A DNA stretch of 57,648 bases from Pukyongia sp. (GTDB taxonomy: Bacteria > Bacteroidota > Bacteroidia > Flavobacteriales > Flavobacteriaceae), in the NCBI GenBank assembly GCA_030148705.1, contig JASBSY010000007.1:1-57648 (forward strand), read 5' to 3'. The position numbers and the translations under genes were made by a program. Below the pieces are notes generated by a model that saw nothing but the letters and a program-made list of their open reading frames with translations, did no database searches and was not told the DNA's origin. Positions 1 through 8,030 of this stretch are shown here, piece after piece; position 1 is the stretch's first letter, and each line of letters starts with the position of its first letter.

Positions 1-2960
1 ACAACCACATTGGTAAGGGTCACATTTCCGGTGTTCTTAACTGAGAAACTGTAGGTGATCACATCACCGGGAGCTGCAATACAGTTACCTGCCTGGTCGA
101 AACCGTCATAGGTGCCTGTTTTGATAAGAGCGATGTCGGCATTGCGACAAAGCGGCGTATTGGTAGGATCATCCTCTAAATTACTGTTGTCATCCGATAG
201 ATCGCTCACAGCACCGGCAGTGGTAGAACCGTTGGCCGTAGCCTGGTTCTGTACATTACCCGCATCGATATCGGCCTGGGTGATAACATAGGAGGCTGTA
301 AAGGTTGTAGCATCTGAAGCACCCGGAGCAAGGGAAGCGATAGGACCTCCGGCCATCGTAGCCAGCGGATCGGTTACCGTAATACCCGTGATCGTTACGT
401 TTCCGGTGTTGGTCACCGTAAAGGCATAACTGATGGTCTCTCCTGCATCGGCACAATTGTTCCCGTTACCATCGTTGAAAGTACCCACCTTGATAAGGGC
501 GATGTCGGCATTGCGACAAATCCCCAGATTAACCGTATTACTAGGGTCGTTCACACTACCCAGTGCAGTATCTCCATCAACTTCCGCAGTGTTGGAAATC
601 ACTCCTGCATCAATATCGGCCTGGGTAACTAAATAGCTGGCATTGTAGGTCCACACCTCACCCACATCCAGTACATTCGGTGTACCACCGTCTCCGGATG
701 CAGGACCAGCCACAACTCCACCTAACAATGGATCTGTTACCACTACATTTGTAACATCTACATCACCAAGGTTAGTAACGGTGAATGTATAATTTACGGT
801 ACTTCCCACCACATAAGGATTACAATTCGCTGTATCTCCATCTGTGGATTTGGTTATTTCTATTTCAGCATTCTGACAAAGTTGAACTGTGGCAGAATCT
901 GAATCATTTACATTATAAGAAGAAGAACCGGTAACAGTTCCATCCACTTCAGCAGTATTATCTACCTGCCCGGTCACTATATCAGCCTGAGTAACTGTAT
1001 AGGTAGCAGAGTAAATCCAATTTTCGCCCACCTCAAGGACGTTGTTATTATTAGTATCACCTGAGTCAGGTCCCGGAATTGGGTTAGCACTGATCAAAGG
1101 GTCATTTACCTCCACATTGCTTATCCCAACATTACCCTGATTCGTTACGCTAAAGGTGTAGGTGATCAATTCGCCGGCGGCGATAGGGTTACAATTTTGT
1201 GTGTTATTGGGGCTGGCGGTTTTTTGAATATCGATGGCACAATTGTATAGGGTAAGTGTTACCGGCACTCTTGCGAGGCTGGTACATGAGGTTCCATCAT
1301 CCACTGCTTCAGCATAGTACGTAACTGTACCTATGCTGCTTAATGAAGGATCGGGAACGACAGTTCCATTTACGGCAGCATCGTACCATACGATACTTTG
1401 TCCGTTTGGCACGGTAGCAGTCGCAGTTAATGTTTGAATATTTGGAGTGTCGGCACATTCAGTCTGATCATCACCGGCCATTGGTGCTTCAGGTGGTTCA
1501 CTTACCTGAATGGTAGACATCACTTCAACCGGAGGTAAACTACAATTATTATTGTATACCCCATCATAGGTCAATTCGGCTCTAAAGTCTCCAACAAAGG
1601 GATTGCCACCATTGTAAACAAAGGTTCCCGAAAGGTCTCCCATGGTAGTTCCACTTTCGGTACCAACCAAAATATTGTTCAAATAGAACTCCCAAGTAAA
1701 ATTTATCGTAACAGGAGAACAGGCCCCTGCATTAAAGGTTGCAGAATAGTCAACACTGTTAGTACATTCCATCTGGTCCAGAACCGGATCGGTAATTTGC
1801 GGACAAGGCACACATATTTGCGGATTGTTAAATGGAATGGTTACCATCATACATTCGGCGTCTATGTAATTCATTTCACTCATACCGGATGGCTGAACTC
1901 CGCAACTACTCATTCCTACAGCTTCAATGGTATATTGAAGTGAAAGCATTTGATTGGATACATCACCCACATCCCAGGTTATGGTGTTAGTTCCCATATC
2001 GTAAGACGCATTGATCATATCGCTTAAAGATCCGGGCACCATTTGAAAGCCTGCCCCCAGCACGTCGGTTACAATGGCATCCTTCGCGGCAAGTGCAAGT
2101 TGTCCCAGAATGGAGTTATAAATTGCAGTTAAATCTGCGGCGTTCTCAGTAGTGAATAAACCACCATTCTGAATCGCATCTAATGTATATGTGGCCGGAA
2201 TCTGCCCATCAGTATCATCAATACCACCGAATAGACCAATAGAAAAAATGGTCTGATCGAAAGTATCAGGCCCAATCGTTGTAGTTTGCGCACCAACGCC
2301 TTCGTTAATGGCATCGTTCATACACGCGGTATTGTTCTGAGGAAACGGGGGTGACGGGTTGCTTGAACAGGAAGTTGTACCGTTTAATCGTCTGTTTGTT
2401 ACACCATCTGTTAGCAGTAAAATGCTACGGCCGGTTAGACAATCGAATGTTCCAAAGGTTGTGAGGTGGGTATCGGCTACATCCAATCCCCCGGCAATAT
2501 TGGTTCCGCCATTTGCGACCAGTGAATTAATTGCGGTGATCACAGCCTGTTCCCCTGTGGAATCTGTCAATCCGATATTTAATGTTCCGCTGGTTGAATA
2601 TGAAACTACAGCAACCCTATTTAATCCCGTGGGATTATTAACCGGAGCAAAGAGGTTCTGCACAAAAGAAATAGCAGCATCCTTTGCATAATCGATAGGC
2701 TCGTTAGGATCGTTTGGAATATCGAATCCCATACTTCCCGATCGGTCGATCACAAGAACAACTTCTTGCGGACGGTCGGGTGGATTACCGGTAACGTTTA
2801 AAGTAATATCAAACTGATTACAATTCGTGCTTTCAGTTACCATTTTATCGAGCGTGATATCCTGGGAAAAAAGTGAAGCAGGATTGAACGCAAAACACAC
2901 AAGTACTAGGCATTTTACGAACAGTTTCGACACAGTTTTATTATAAGGTTGCGTTTTCAT
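1..2960 (-). CDS. VWA-domain surface protein with DUF11-type repeats (3' end outside window)
   Basis: The reading frame opens with ATG at 2958-2960 and stays open to base 1, so at least 986 residues are present and the C-terminus is missing. A signal peptide ends near residue 33 (LFSQ). A von Willebrand factor A domain follows, with the MIDAS motif DRSGS at about residues 72-76 and later GGTN and TDG segments that complete the metal site. After a Cys-containing linker come at least four DUF11-like beta repeats, each with a phrase of the type TYTFTVTNxGNVxxTNVxVTDPL; they recur about every 355-365 bases (near 90, 450, 820 and 1185) and run off the edge. Such proteins are secreted adhesins, in this phylum often type IX cargo, but the sorting domain would lie outside the window. 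The substrate is unknown. Confidence 0.88.
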   Translation of the reverse strand, partial: MKTQPYNKTVSKLFVKCLVLVCFAFNPASLFSQDITLDKMVTESTNCNQFDITLNVTGNPPDRPQEVVLVIDRSGSMGFDIPNDPNEPIDYAKDAAISFVQNLFAPVNNPTGLNRVAVVSYSTSGTLNIGLTDSTGEQAVITAINSLVANGGTNIAGGLDVADTHLTTFGTFDCLTGRSILLLTDGVTNRRLNGTTSCSSNPSPPFPQNNTACMNDAINEGVGAQTTTIGPDTFDQTIFSIGLFGGIDDTDGQIPATYTLDAIQNGGLFTTENAADLTAIYNSILGQLALAAKDAIVTDVLGAGFQMVPGSLSDMINASYDMGTNTITWDVGDVSNQMLSLQYTIEAVGMSSCGVQPSGMSEMNYIDAECMMVTIPFNNPQICVPCPQITDPVLDQMECTNSVDYSATFNAGACSPVTINFTWEFYLNNILVGTESGTTMGDLSGTFVYNGGNPFVGDFRAELTYDGVYNNNCSLPPVEVMSTIQVSEPPEAPMAGDDQTECADTPNIQTLTATATVPNGQSIVWYDAAVNGTVVPDPSLSSIGTVTYYAEAVDDGTSCTSLARVPVTLTLYNCAIDIQKTASPNNTQNCNPIAAGELITYTFSVTNQGNVGISNVEVNDPLISANPIPGPDSGDTNNNNVLEVGENWIYSATYTVTQADIVTGQVDNTAEVDGTVTGSSSYNVNDSDSATVQLCQNAEIEITKSTDGDTANCNPYVVGSTVNYTFTVTNLGDVDVTNVVVTDPLLGGVVAGPASGDGGTPNVLDVGEVWTYNASYLVTQADIDAGVISNTAEVDGDTALGSVNDPSNTVNLGICRNADIALIKVGTFNDGNGNNCADAGETISYAFTVTNTGNVTITGITVTDPLATMAGGPIASLAPGASDATTFTASYVITQADIDAGNVQNQATANGSTTAGAVSDLSDDNSNLEDDPTNTPLCRNADIALIKTGTYDGFDQAGNCIAAPGDVITYSFSVKNTGNVTLTNVV

Positions 2961-3021
2961 AAATATAGTTTATGGTTTAAACCTAAATATTTTGATCTCT
3001 GATGGAACGATTAAAAAAAAT

Positions 3022-3048
3022 GACAAAAGCATTCGAAAAATCGAATGC
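3022..3048 (-). terminator. Intrinsic terminator after the 161-aa secreted protein gene
   Basis: A perfect 8-bp stem (GCATTCGA at 3029-3036, TCGAATGC at 3041-3048) with a 4-base loop lies just after the stop codon at 3057. On the minus strand it is followed by TTTTGTC and then eight T residues. There is no T-run on the plus side, so it acts leftward. Confidence 0.8.
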
Positions 3049-3056
3049 CTGCAATT

Positions 3057-3542
3057 TTAGTTATCGGAACCGTCCGAGACGTATAACTTTAAATTCTTAG
3101 AGATTTGCTTCGAGCTGCAGAGATCTGAAACCGCAGAAAATTCAATACAGTACCAGCTGTTGAATTTAATGTTTGGTCCTACGGATACCTCAACTTGTAT
3201 CGGAACTGTCGCTCCGGGAGCTACAGATAGCGAATTGGATCGTAAGTTGTTACCTCTAACAGAAACATTCAGATCGACCTTTGAGGCTGATCGTAAGCCA
3301 GTTGCGGGAGTGCCACATTTCTGGTCCGAAATGCTAGAGTTGAACGTGTAGATTTGCGCTTTTGACGAATTGTTTTGGATTTCAATTTGAAAAATAGTCG
3401 CATCGTTAAGCGTGGCTGAACGAGAATCTCGGTTCTTTACCACTCTCATTTCAGAATTACATACCTGAGCAATTGAAAACTCTGCTCCAAATACTGAAAA
3501 AACTAAAATGAAAATAAAGCTTAATAGCGTAGTTTTTTGCAT
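3057..3542 (-). CDS. Small secreted protein, unknown function
   Basis: 161 residues with a clear N-terminal signal peptide (hydrophobic FIFILVFSVFG, likely cut after SIAQ near residue 25). The mature part looks like one all-beta domain: it has a phrase of the type FQIEIQNNSSKAQIYTF and a VAPGAT turn, as in NEW3/fibronectin-like extracellular folds, and four Cys that could form two disulfides (positions near C28, C75, C132, C142). I do not recognise the family. It is transcribed alone, with its own terminator downstream. Its upstream region carries two copies of the TGTAGGAAAA motif described in the findings. It is not an enzyme by any motif I can see. Confidence 0.7.
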   Translation of the reverse strand: MQKTTLLSFIFILVFSVFGAEFSIAQVCNSEMRVVKNRDSRSATLNDATIFQIEIQNNSSKAQIYTFNSSISDQKCGTPATGLRSASKVDLNVSVRGNNLRSNSLSVAPGATVPIQVEVSVGPNIKFNSWYCIEFSAVSDLCSSKQISKNLKLYVSDGSDN

Positions 3543-3856
3543 AATTTATTCTTTGATTAACTTGATTAGTTGCCCAACTATAATTTAATATTGTTACTCA
3601 AATATATGTAGGAAAATACTTGTAACATTCACCAATACCTAAGTTTTAGTTTAACTGTTAAATAATTCCGTTGAACTACAAAAAAAAGGGTCTAAATTGG
3701 TTAAAATTTGTAGGAAAAGTATATACGTATTTACACGTATTACTACTATTTTACAGCACTTTAGGTCATTTTTAATTGTAAGAATAATTGAAAGGCTTTC
3801 TCTCCTGCATTCTTTAAAACAAGCCGTATCTTTGCCACAAATTTTTAACTTTTAAA
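3543..3856. other. AT-rich divergent intergenic region with two TGTAGGAAAA motifs
   Basis: This 314-base spacer separates the leftward secreted-protein gene from rightward prfC. It holds a 19-base motif at 3607-3625 (TGTAGGAAAATACTTGTAA), a related copy at 3709-3727 that shares TGTAGGAAAA, and the prfC -7 box at 3827-3834. I see no open reading frame or RNA gene. Confidence 0.6.
3827..3834 (+). promoter_or_regulatory. -7 box (TATCTTTG) of prfC
   Basis: TATCTTTG matches the Bacteroidota -7 consensus TAnnTTTG and lies 22 bases before the prfC ATG. No good -33 TTTG is visible at the usual 19-21 base spacing. Confidence 0.6.
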
Positions 3857-5473
3857 ATGACCTTAAAAAAGGAAATCGCTAAGCGAAAAACATTCGGAAT
3901 TATTTCCCATCCGGATGCCGGTAAAACCACTTTAACAGAAAAATTATTACTCTTTGGAGGAGCCATTCAGGAAGCCGGGGCAGTAAAGAGCAATAAAATT
4001 AAAAAAGGAGCTACCAGTGATTTCATGGAAATTGAAAGGCAACGAGGTATATCGGTGGCTACATCAGTGCTGGCTTTTGAATACGAAGGCTTTAAGATCA
4101 ATATACTCGACACTCCCGGACACAAGGATTTCGCTGAAGATACTTTTCGCACGCTAACGGCCGTAGATAGTGTTATCGTGGTAATAGACGTCGCAAAAGG
4201 CGTTGAGGAACAAACCGAAAAATTAGTGGAAGTCTGCCGAATGCGGAATATCCCTATAATAGTCTTTATCAATAAATTGGACAGGGAAGGAAAAGATGCC
4301 TTCGAACTCCTGGACGAAATTGAACAAAAACTCGGTCTTAAAGTTACCCCTTTGAGTTATCCTATTGGTATGGGTTACGATTTTAAAGGAATTTATAACA
4401 TATGGGAGAAAAACATCAACCTCTTCAGCGGAGATAGCCGCAAAAACATTGAAGAGACCATCGAATTCGAGGATCTCAATAACCCTGAATTGGAAAAACT
4501 AATTGGTTCCAAAGCTTCGGAAACCCTGCGAGAAGAGCTGGAAATTGTCACCGAGGTCTACCCGGATTTTGAGAGAGAAGCCTATCTTGAAGGTTCACTT
4601 CAGCCTGTGTTCTTCGGTTCGGCATTAAATAACTTTGGCGTTCGCGAATTGCTAGATTGCTTTATTGAAATCGCTCCCTCTCCCCGACCAAAAGAAAGTG
4701 ATACGCGGCTGGTAAAACCCGAAGAAACTAATTTCAGTGGATTTGTATTTAAAATACACGCCAATATGGATCCAAAACACAGGGACCGCCTTGCCTTCGT
4801 CAAAATTGTTTCCGGAACCTTCGAACGAAATACAGCTTACTTGCACGTACGCAACGGAAAGAAAATGAAATTCTCCAGTCCTAACGCCTTCTTCGCCGAA
4901 AAAAAACAAATTGTCGATATTTCTTATGCCGGAGATATTGTTGGCCTGCACGATACGGGCAACTTTAAAATTGGTGATACGCTTACCGAGGGTGAGGAAA
5001 TGCGTTATAAAGGTATTCCGAGCTTTTCACCCGAACACTTCAAATATATCAACAATGCCGATCCTATGAAAAGCAAGCAATTGGAGAAAGGCATAGACCA
5101 GTTAATGGATGAAGGAGTGGCGCAGTTATTTACACTGGAATTGAATGGAAGAAAGGTAATAGGTACGGTGGGAGCGTTACAGTTTGAAGTAATACAATAC
5201 AGGCTGGAACACGAGTACGGGGCTAAGTGTTATTACGAAAATCTGAATGTTCACAAGGCCTGTTGGGTAGATCCTGAAGATCCTAAGAGTGAGGCATTTG
5301 CAGATTTTAAGCGCGTGAAAGCAAAGTTCCTGGCAAAAGATAAGCGGGGGCAGCTGGTGTTCTTTGCGGATTCTGCGTTTACCCTGCAAATGACTCAATC
5401 AAAGTATCCTACCATCAAGTTTCATTTTGTAAGCGAATTCGAAAGATCTAAAAAAGCAAAGACCTCCCATTAA
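3857..5473 (+). CDS. prfC: Peptide chain release factor 3 (RF3)
   Basis: 538 residues, the usual RF3 length. This translational GTPase recycles RF1/RF2 from the ribosome after peptide release. The GTPase motifs are in order: P-loop HPDAGKTT at residues 18-25, the switch region ERQRGISV near 60-67, DTPGH at 85-89 and NKLD at 139-142. The HPDAGKTT wording (not HVDHGKT) marks RF3 among EF-G relatives. Domain II and the RF3 C-terminal region follow (for example the GALQFEVIQYRLEHEYG segment near residue 440). The start is preceded by AT-rich sequence with no SD, normal for this phylum. The stop overlaps by four bases the stop of the convergent gene on the minus strand. Confidence 0.97.
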   Translation: MTLKKEIAKRKTFGIISHPDAGKTTLTEKLLLFGGAIQEAGAVKSNKIKKGATSDFMEIERQRGISVATSVLAFEYEGFKINILDTPGHKDFAEDTFRTLTAVDSVIVVIDVAKGVEEQTEKLVEVCRMRNIPIIVFINKLDREGKDAFELLDEIEQKLGLKVTPLSYPIGMGYDFKGIYNIWEKNINLFSGDSRKNIEETIEFEDLNNPELEKLIGSKASETLREELEIVTEVYPDFEREAYLEGSLQPVFFGSALNNFGVRELLDCFIEIAPSPRPKESDTRLVKPEETNFSGFVFKIHANMDPKHRDRLAFVKIVSGTFERNTAYLHVRNGKKMKFSSPNAFFAEKKQIVDISYAGDIVGLHDTGNFKIGDTLTEGEEMRYKGIPSFSPEHFKYINNADPMKSKQLEKGIDQLMDEGVAQLFTLELNGRKVIGTVGALQFEVIQYRLEHEYGAKCYYENLNVHKACWVDPEDPKSEAFADFKRVKAKFLAKDKRGQLVFFADSAFTLQMTQSKYPTIKFHFVSEFERSKKAKTSH

Positions 5474-6174
5474 AAATATATTGCGCTGATATCCAATCTG
5501 TCGATATCTCCAAACAACACCCTAAATGCAGCATCGGGAGTAATTCCACCACCATATACTGCACCATTTAAATGAACGCTGTATGTTCCGGGTTCCAGGG
5601 TAATGGTAGTAGATCTTGAATTATAAACAAAGCCCGTAGCGGTATCACAATTAGAATTCGAATACACAGCACTCGTCATTCCATAGGTCTTGGAAGTATC
5701 AGGAGTTGTACCATTGCCCAGATAAAAATAGTTATGAGCTATTTTCGCCCTTCCGTCGTCTACATTTGCAGTTCCGTCGTAATTCCTGAAATCCATGGAT
5801 ACATAGTAAGTAATCACTACTAAGGCACGCTGGGTTAAGGTAAATTGTTTCTGATATAATTCGGAGGAATTCAATTCCGAATTTGTTCCGGATTGAACTG
5901 CCACAGCTGCTTCAAATTCAGGAGCTGATGATATTTCTCCGGAAAGATTTCCCAGTTTAAGTTCTCCATCCGAATCGACCATAACATTATACATGGAAGA
6001 GCCGCCGAGATTCTTACTGTTGTTCGCACTGTTTAATCCATCAACGCGAATAGTACCGTTGCTTCCGGCTATGTGTAATGCTTCCTGAGGATCGGTCGTT
6101 CCGATTCCTACCTGCGACCATCCCATTGAAATGGAAGTCAGCATTAACAAACTTATGATTAACGAATTTTTCAT
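5470..6174 (-). CDS. Secreted protein with a tail-fibre-like VGIGT(T)xP start
   Basis: 234 residues with a signal peptide of about 20 residues ending MGWSQ. The mature N-terminus reads VGIGTTDPQEALHIAG and continues into a short TIRVDGLN stretch. This opening is very common in Flavobacteriia secreted proteins related to phage-tail and endosialidase-chaperone-type proteins. The rest looks all-beta (a phrase ITLEPGTYSVHLNGAVYGGG near the end), and no catalytic motif is visible. A similar opening (IGIGTDKPDELLTV) occurs in the 155-residue protein at 45551. It overlaps prfC tail to tail by four bases, so neither gene can have a terminator between them. Function unknown; surface or matrix role inferred. 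Confidence 0.7.
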   Translation of the reverse strand: MKNSLIISLLMLTSISMGWSQVGIGTTDPQEALHIAGSNGTIRVDGLNSANNSKNLGGSSMYNVMVDSDGELKLGNLSGEISSAPEFEAAVAVQSGTNSELNSSELYQKQFTLTQRALVVITYYVSMDFRNYDGTANVDDGRAKIAHNYFYLGNGTTPDTSKTYGMTSAVYSNSNCDTATGFVYNSRSTTITLEPGTYSVHLNGAVYGGGITPDAAFRVLFGDIDRLDISAIYF

Positions 6175-6222
6175 AATGTAATTTTTAACGTATATGATTC
6201 TTTTCTTTATCGTGATTCATTT

Positions 6223-7386
6223 TTAATTCTGTAACATGGGGCCATCTGCGTTGCCTGAGTCACAGACGCAATTATCATCAGACCAGGGCACATAGGTTAA
6301 TGTGGCTGTAGAGGTGTCGCAGGTACTCGAGTTGGGCGCCGGTAAACACACTTCATATTCAAAAACCACATCCCCTAAATAGCCGGTTTCCGAAATGTAG
6401 GAGTAGCTTCCGTCTGTATTCAATGTAAATGACTGTCCGGCCGGGGTTGGTCCGGAGACCAAAGAAAAGGTTGACCCGGCGGGTACGCTGTTCGTTACCA
6501 ACGATCCGTTTATTTCAGTATCCAGGCAGCCGTAATCCTGTATAGGAGTGGCGTACTTTTGAATTATAAAGGCTTTACCATCGGCATGGTCCAGGGTGGC
6601 ACCCACTAACTCGAATTTCGTGATAACTGAGCCGGTAGGCGCTAAATCCTCTAATCTGAAGATAGCGATCCCAATGGTACCATTATTTTCCTGAACACGT
6701 CCTGAATTCCAATAATCTACTCCGGCCGGCGGGGGATTATACTGTGGCCCCCACTGCGTAGAATTGGCTCGTACAAAGGTGTCGCCAAGAAACTGTTCGG
6801 GACCACCCCCTGCAGGTATACCGTGAACTGCTATATAAAAGCAATTGTTTGCATTTCGTTCAGAAAGGGCAAGAATCCCTCCTTCGTTTGAAGGAATCCC
6901 GGGATTGTAATAAAGGGTCTGCATTTGAGCATCGGTAGTTGCAATTGCTCCAAAATTTCCACAGATATCCCTGCCATTGGGATTGGCGTGGAAGTAATGA
7001 TTTAAATTCTTATCCTGAAAGGCTGCTCGTGCATGTGCATTCCAGGTTGGATTCGAACTGTTATTATTAACGGTTACCCCGTTTAATATCAAGTTATTAG
7101 TACCGTGTCCGGAAGGGCCAACCCGTGTCATTTCATAGGCCGATGGCGCCGCAAAAGCACTGTATACTAAGCCGTCAATTGTGATAGATTTAATGGTTGC
7201 CGCATCGCTGGGAACAGATTGAGTATCTTCCCATTGAAAGCTAACCCCGGTTTGAACCGAAGCGGCCTGGGTTTGGGCTGTACTAACGGAAGTACCAAGC
7301 AAGACCACTAAAACCGTGGTAAAAAACCGCAACCAAGTGCGTTGAGATGTAGGTATCAAAAAATACATAAGTTCAATTTGGGTCAT
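6223..7386 (-). CDS. Secreted multi-domain protein with a cadherin-like C-terminal domain
   Basis: 387 residues. The N-terminus has a hydrophobic segment (FFTTVLVVLLGTSVSTAQ), so it is exported; translation could also begin at Met7. Residues about 45-270 form an unrecognised beta-rich domain with scattered Cys. The C-terminal third has the pattern of bacterial cadherin-like or Ig-like repeats (FTLNTDGSYSYISETGYLGD followed by VVFEYEVC), and ends in a short Cys-rich tail (DDNCVCDSGNADG). No T9SS sorting domain is seen. It is transcribed leftward, probably from the -7 box at 7433-7440. The upstream spacer carries several copies of the TGTAGG motif. Probably a matrix or adhesion protein; partner unknown. 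Confidence 0.68.
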   Translation of the reverse strand: MTQIELMYFLIPTSQRTWLRFFTTVLVVLLGTSVSTAQTQAASVQTGVSFQWEDTQSVPSDAATIKSITIDGLVYSAFAAPSAYEMTRVGPSGHGTNNLILNGVTVNNNSSNPTWNAHARAAFQDKNLNHYFHANPNGRDICGNFGAIATTDAQMQTLYYNPGIPSNEGGILALSERNANNCFYIAVHGIPAGGGPEQFLGDTFVRANSTQWGPQYNPPPAGVDYWNSGRVQENNGTIGIAIFRLEDLAPTGSVITKFELVGATLDHADGKAFIIQKYATPIQDYGCLDTEINGSLVTNSVPAGSTFSLVSGPTPAGQSFTLNTDGSYSYISETGYLGDVVFEYEVCLPAPNSSTCDTSTATLTYVPWSDDNCVCDSGNADGPMLQN

Positions 7387-7432
7387 TCACAATAATTAAT
7401 GGTTAATTAACTGGGGCAATTGTGAACTGGAA

Positions 7433-7440
7433 CAAATGTA
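7433..7440 (-). promoter_or_regulatory. Possible -7 box (TACATTTG) for the 387-aa secreted protein
   Basis: On the minus strand TACATTTG fits TAnnTTTG and lies 46 bases before the ATG at 7386. No clear -33 TTG is present. The TGTARG motif copies at 7448-7465 and 7469-7483 sit where an activator would bind. Confidence 0.45.
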
Positions 7441-7447
7441 TGTCGTA

Positions 7448-7550
7448 TGAAAGTATTTTCTTACATCTTGTAGGAACTTTTCGTTATAGAGTACATTTTA
7501 CTCGTTAAGATGCACGTTTCAACTTCTTTATTTACAAGTTTTTACCTACA
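7448..7550. promoter_or_regulatory. Cluster of TGTARG-type motifs upstream of the 387-aa gene
   Basis: Three copies are visible. Minus strand 7465-7448 reads TGTAAGAAAATACTTTCA; plus strand 7469-7483 reads TGTAGGAACTTTTCG; minus strand 7550-7532 reads TGTAGGTAAAAACTTGTAA. The last matches 17 of 19 bases of the copy at 3607-3625. The regulator is unknown. Confidence 0.5.
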
Positions 7551-7623
7551 AAAAAGAAAAATCTGTGGTGGAAGAATGTATGGATTGGGGGCAAAAATAA
7601 AATCTAATTGATGAGTTGAAAAC

Positions 7624-7650
7624 AAAAAAATCCCACTCAGATGAGTGGGA
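7624..7650 (-). terminator. Intrinsic terminator ending the rpl-rpo block
   Basis: TCCCACTC at 7631-7638 pairs perfectly with GAGTGGGA at 7643-7650 across a 4-base loop. On the minus strand seven T residues follow. It lies 11 bases after the stop of the DUF3467 gene and would end the rplL-rpoB-rpoC-DUF3467 transcript. Confidence 0.9.
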
Positions 7651-7661
7651 TCTCTGTTTTA

Positions 7662-7976
7662 TTATGCTTCTCCGGTGGGGCCGAAATTAATCGGAATAGA
7701 AGGCTGTTGATAATCCTTGATCTCACCGTGCGCATTCTCAAAACGCTGCACATTATCGTGGAGTGCTTTTAAAAATCGCTTGGCGTGCTGTGGAGTAAGT
7801 ACAATTCGTGATTTTACTTTACTCTTTGGTACCCCGGGCATGATGGATATAAAATCCACCACGAACTCGGACTGGGAATGATTAATTATCGCAAGATTGC
7901 TATAGATACCCTGTGCGATATCGGCATCAAGTTCTATATTAATCTGTCCCTGCTTCTGTTTTTTATCTTCTGCCAT
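7662..7976 (-). CDS. DUF3467 domain protein
   Basis: 104 residues, a typical single-domain DUF3467 protein: after a polar start come INIELDADIAQGIYSN, then SEFVVDFISIMPG and a conserved RIVLTPQHAKRFLKALHDN segment. The family is widespread in Bacteroidota and other bacteria and has no assigned function; it is soluble, with no signal peptide. It lies 54 bases after rpoC in the same direction and directly before the block terminator, so it is co-transcribed with RNA polymerase. That neighbourhood suggests a role in transcription or translation, but this is inference from position only. Confidence 0.88.
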   Translation of the reverse strand: MAEDKKQKQGQINIELDADIAQGIYSNLAIINHSQSEFVVDFISIMPGVPKSKVKSRIVLTPQHAKRFLKALHDNVQRFENAHGEIKDYQQPSIPINFGPTGEA

Positions 7977-7998
7977 AACTCTGTAGATATTAAACCAA

Positions 7999-8021
7999 CT
8001 GCGCCCCGATTCGGAGCGCAG
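7999..8021 (-). other. Stem-loop in the rpoC-DUF3467 spacer
   Basis: CTGCGC at 7999-8004 and GCGCAG at 8016-8021 form a perfect 6-bp GC-rich stem around an 11-base loop. No T-run follows on the minus strand, so it is not an intrinsic terminator; an RNA processing or stability role is possible. Confidence 0.5.
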
Positions 8022-8030
8022 CTGTATGAT

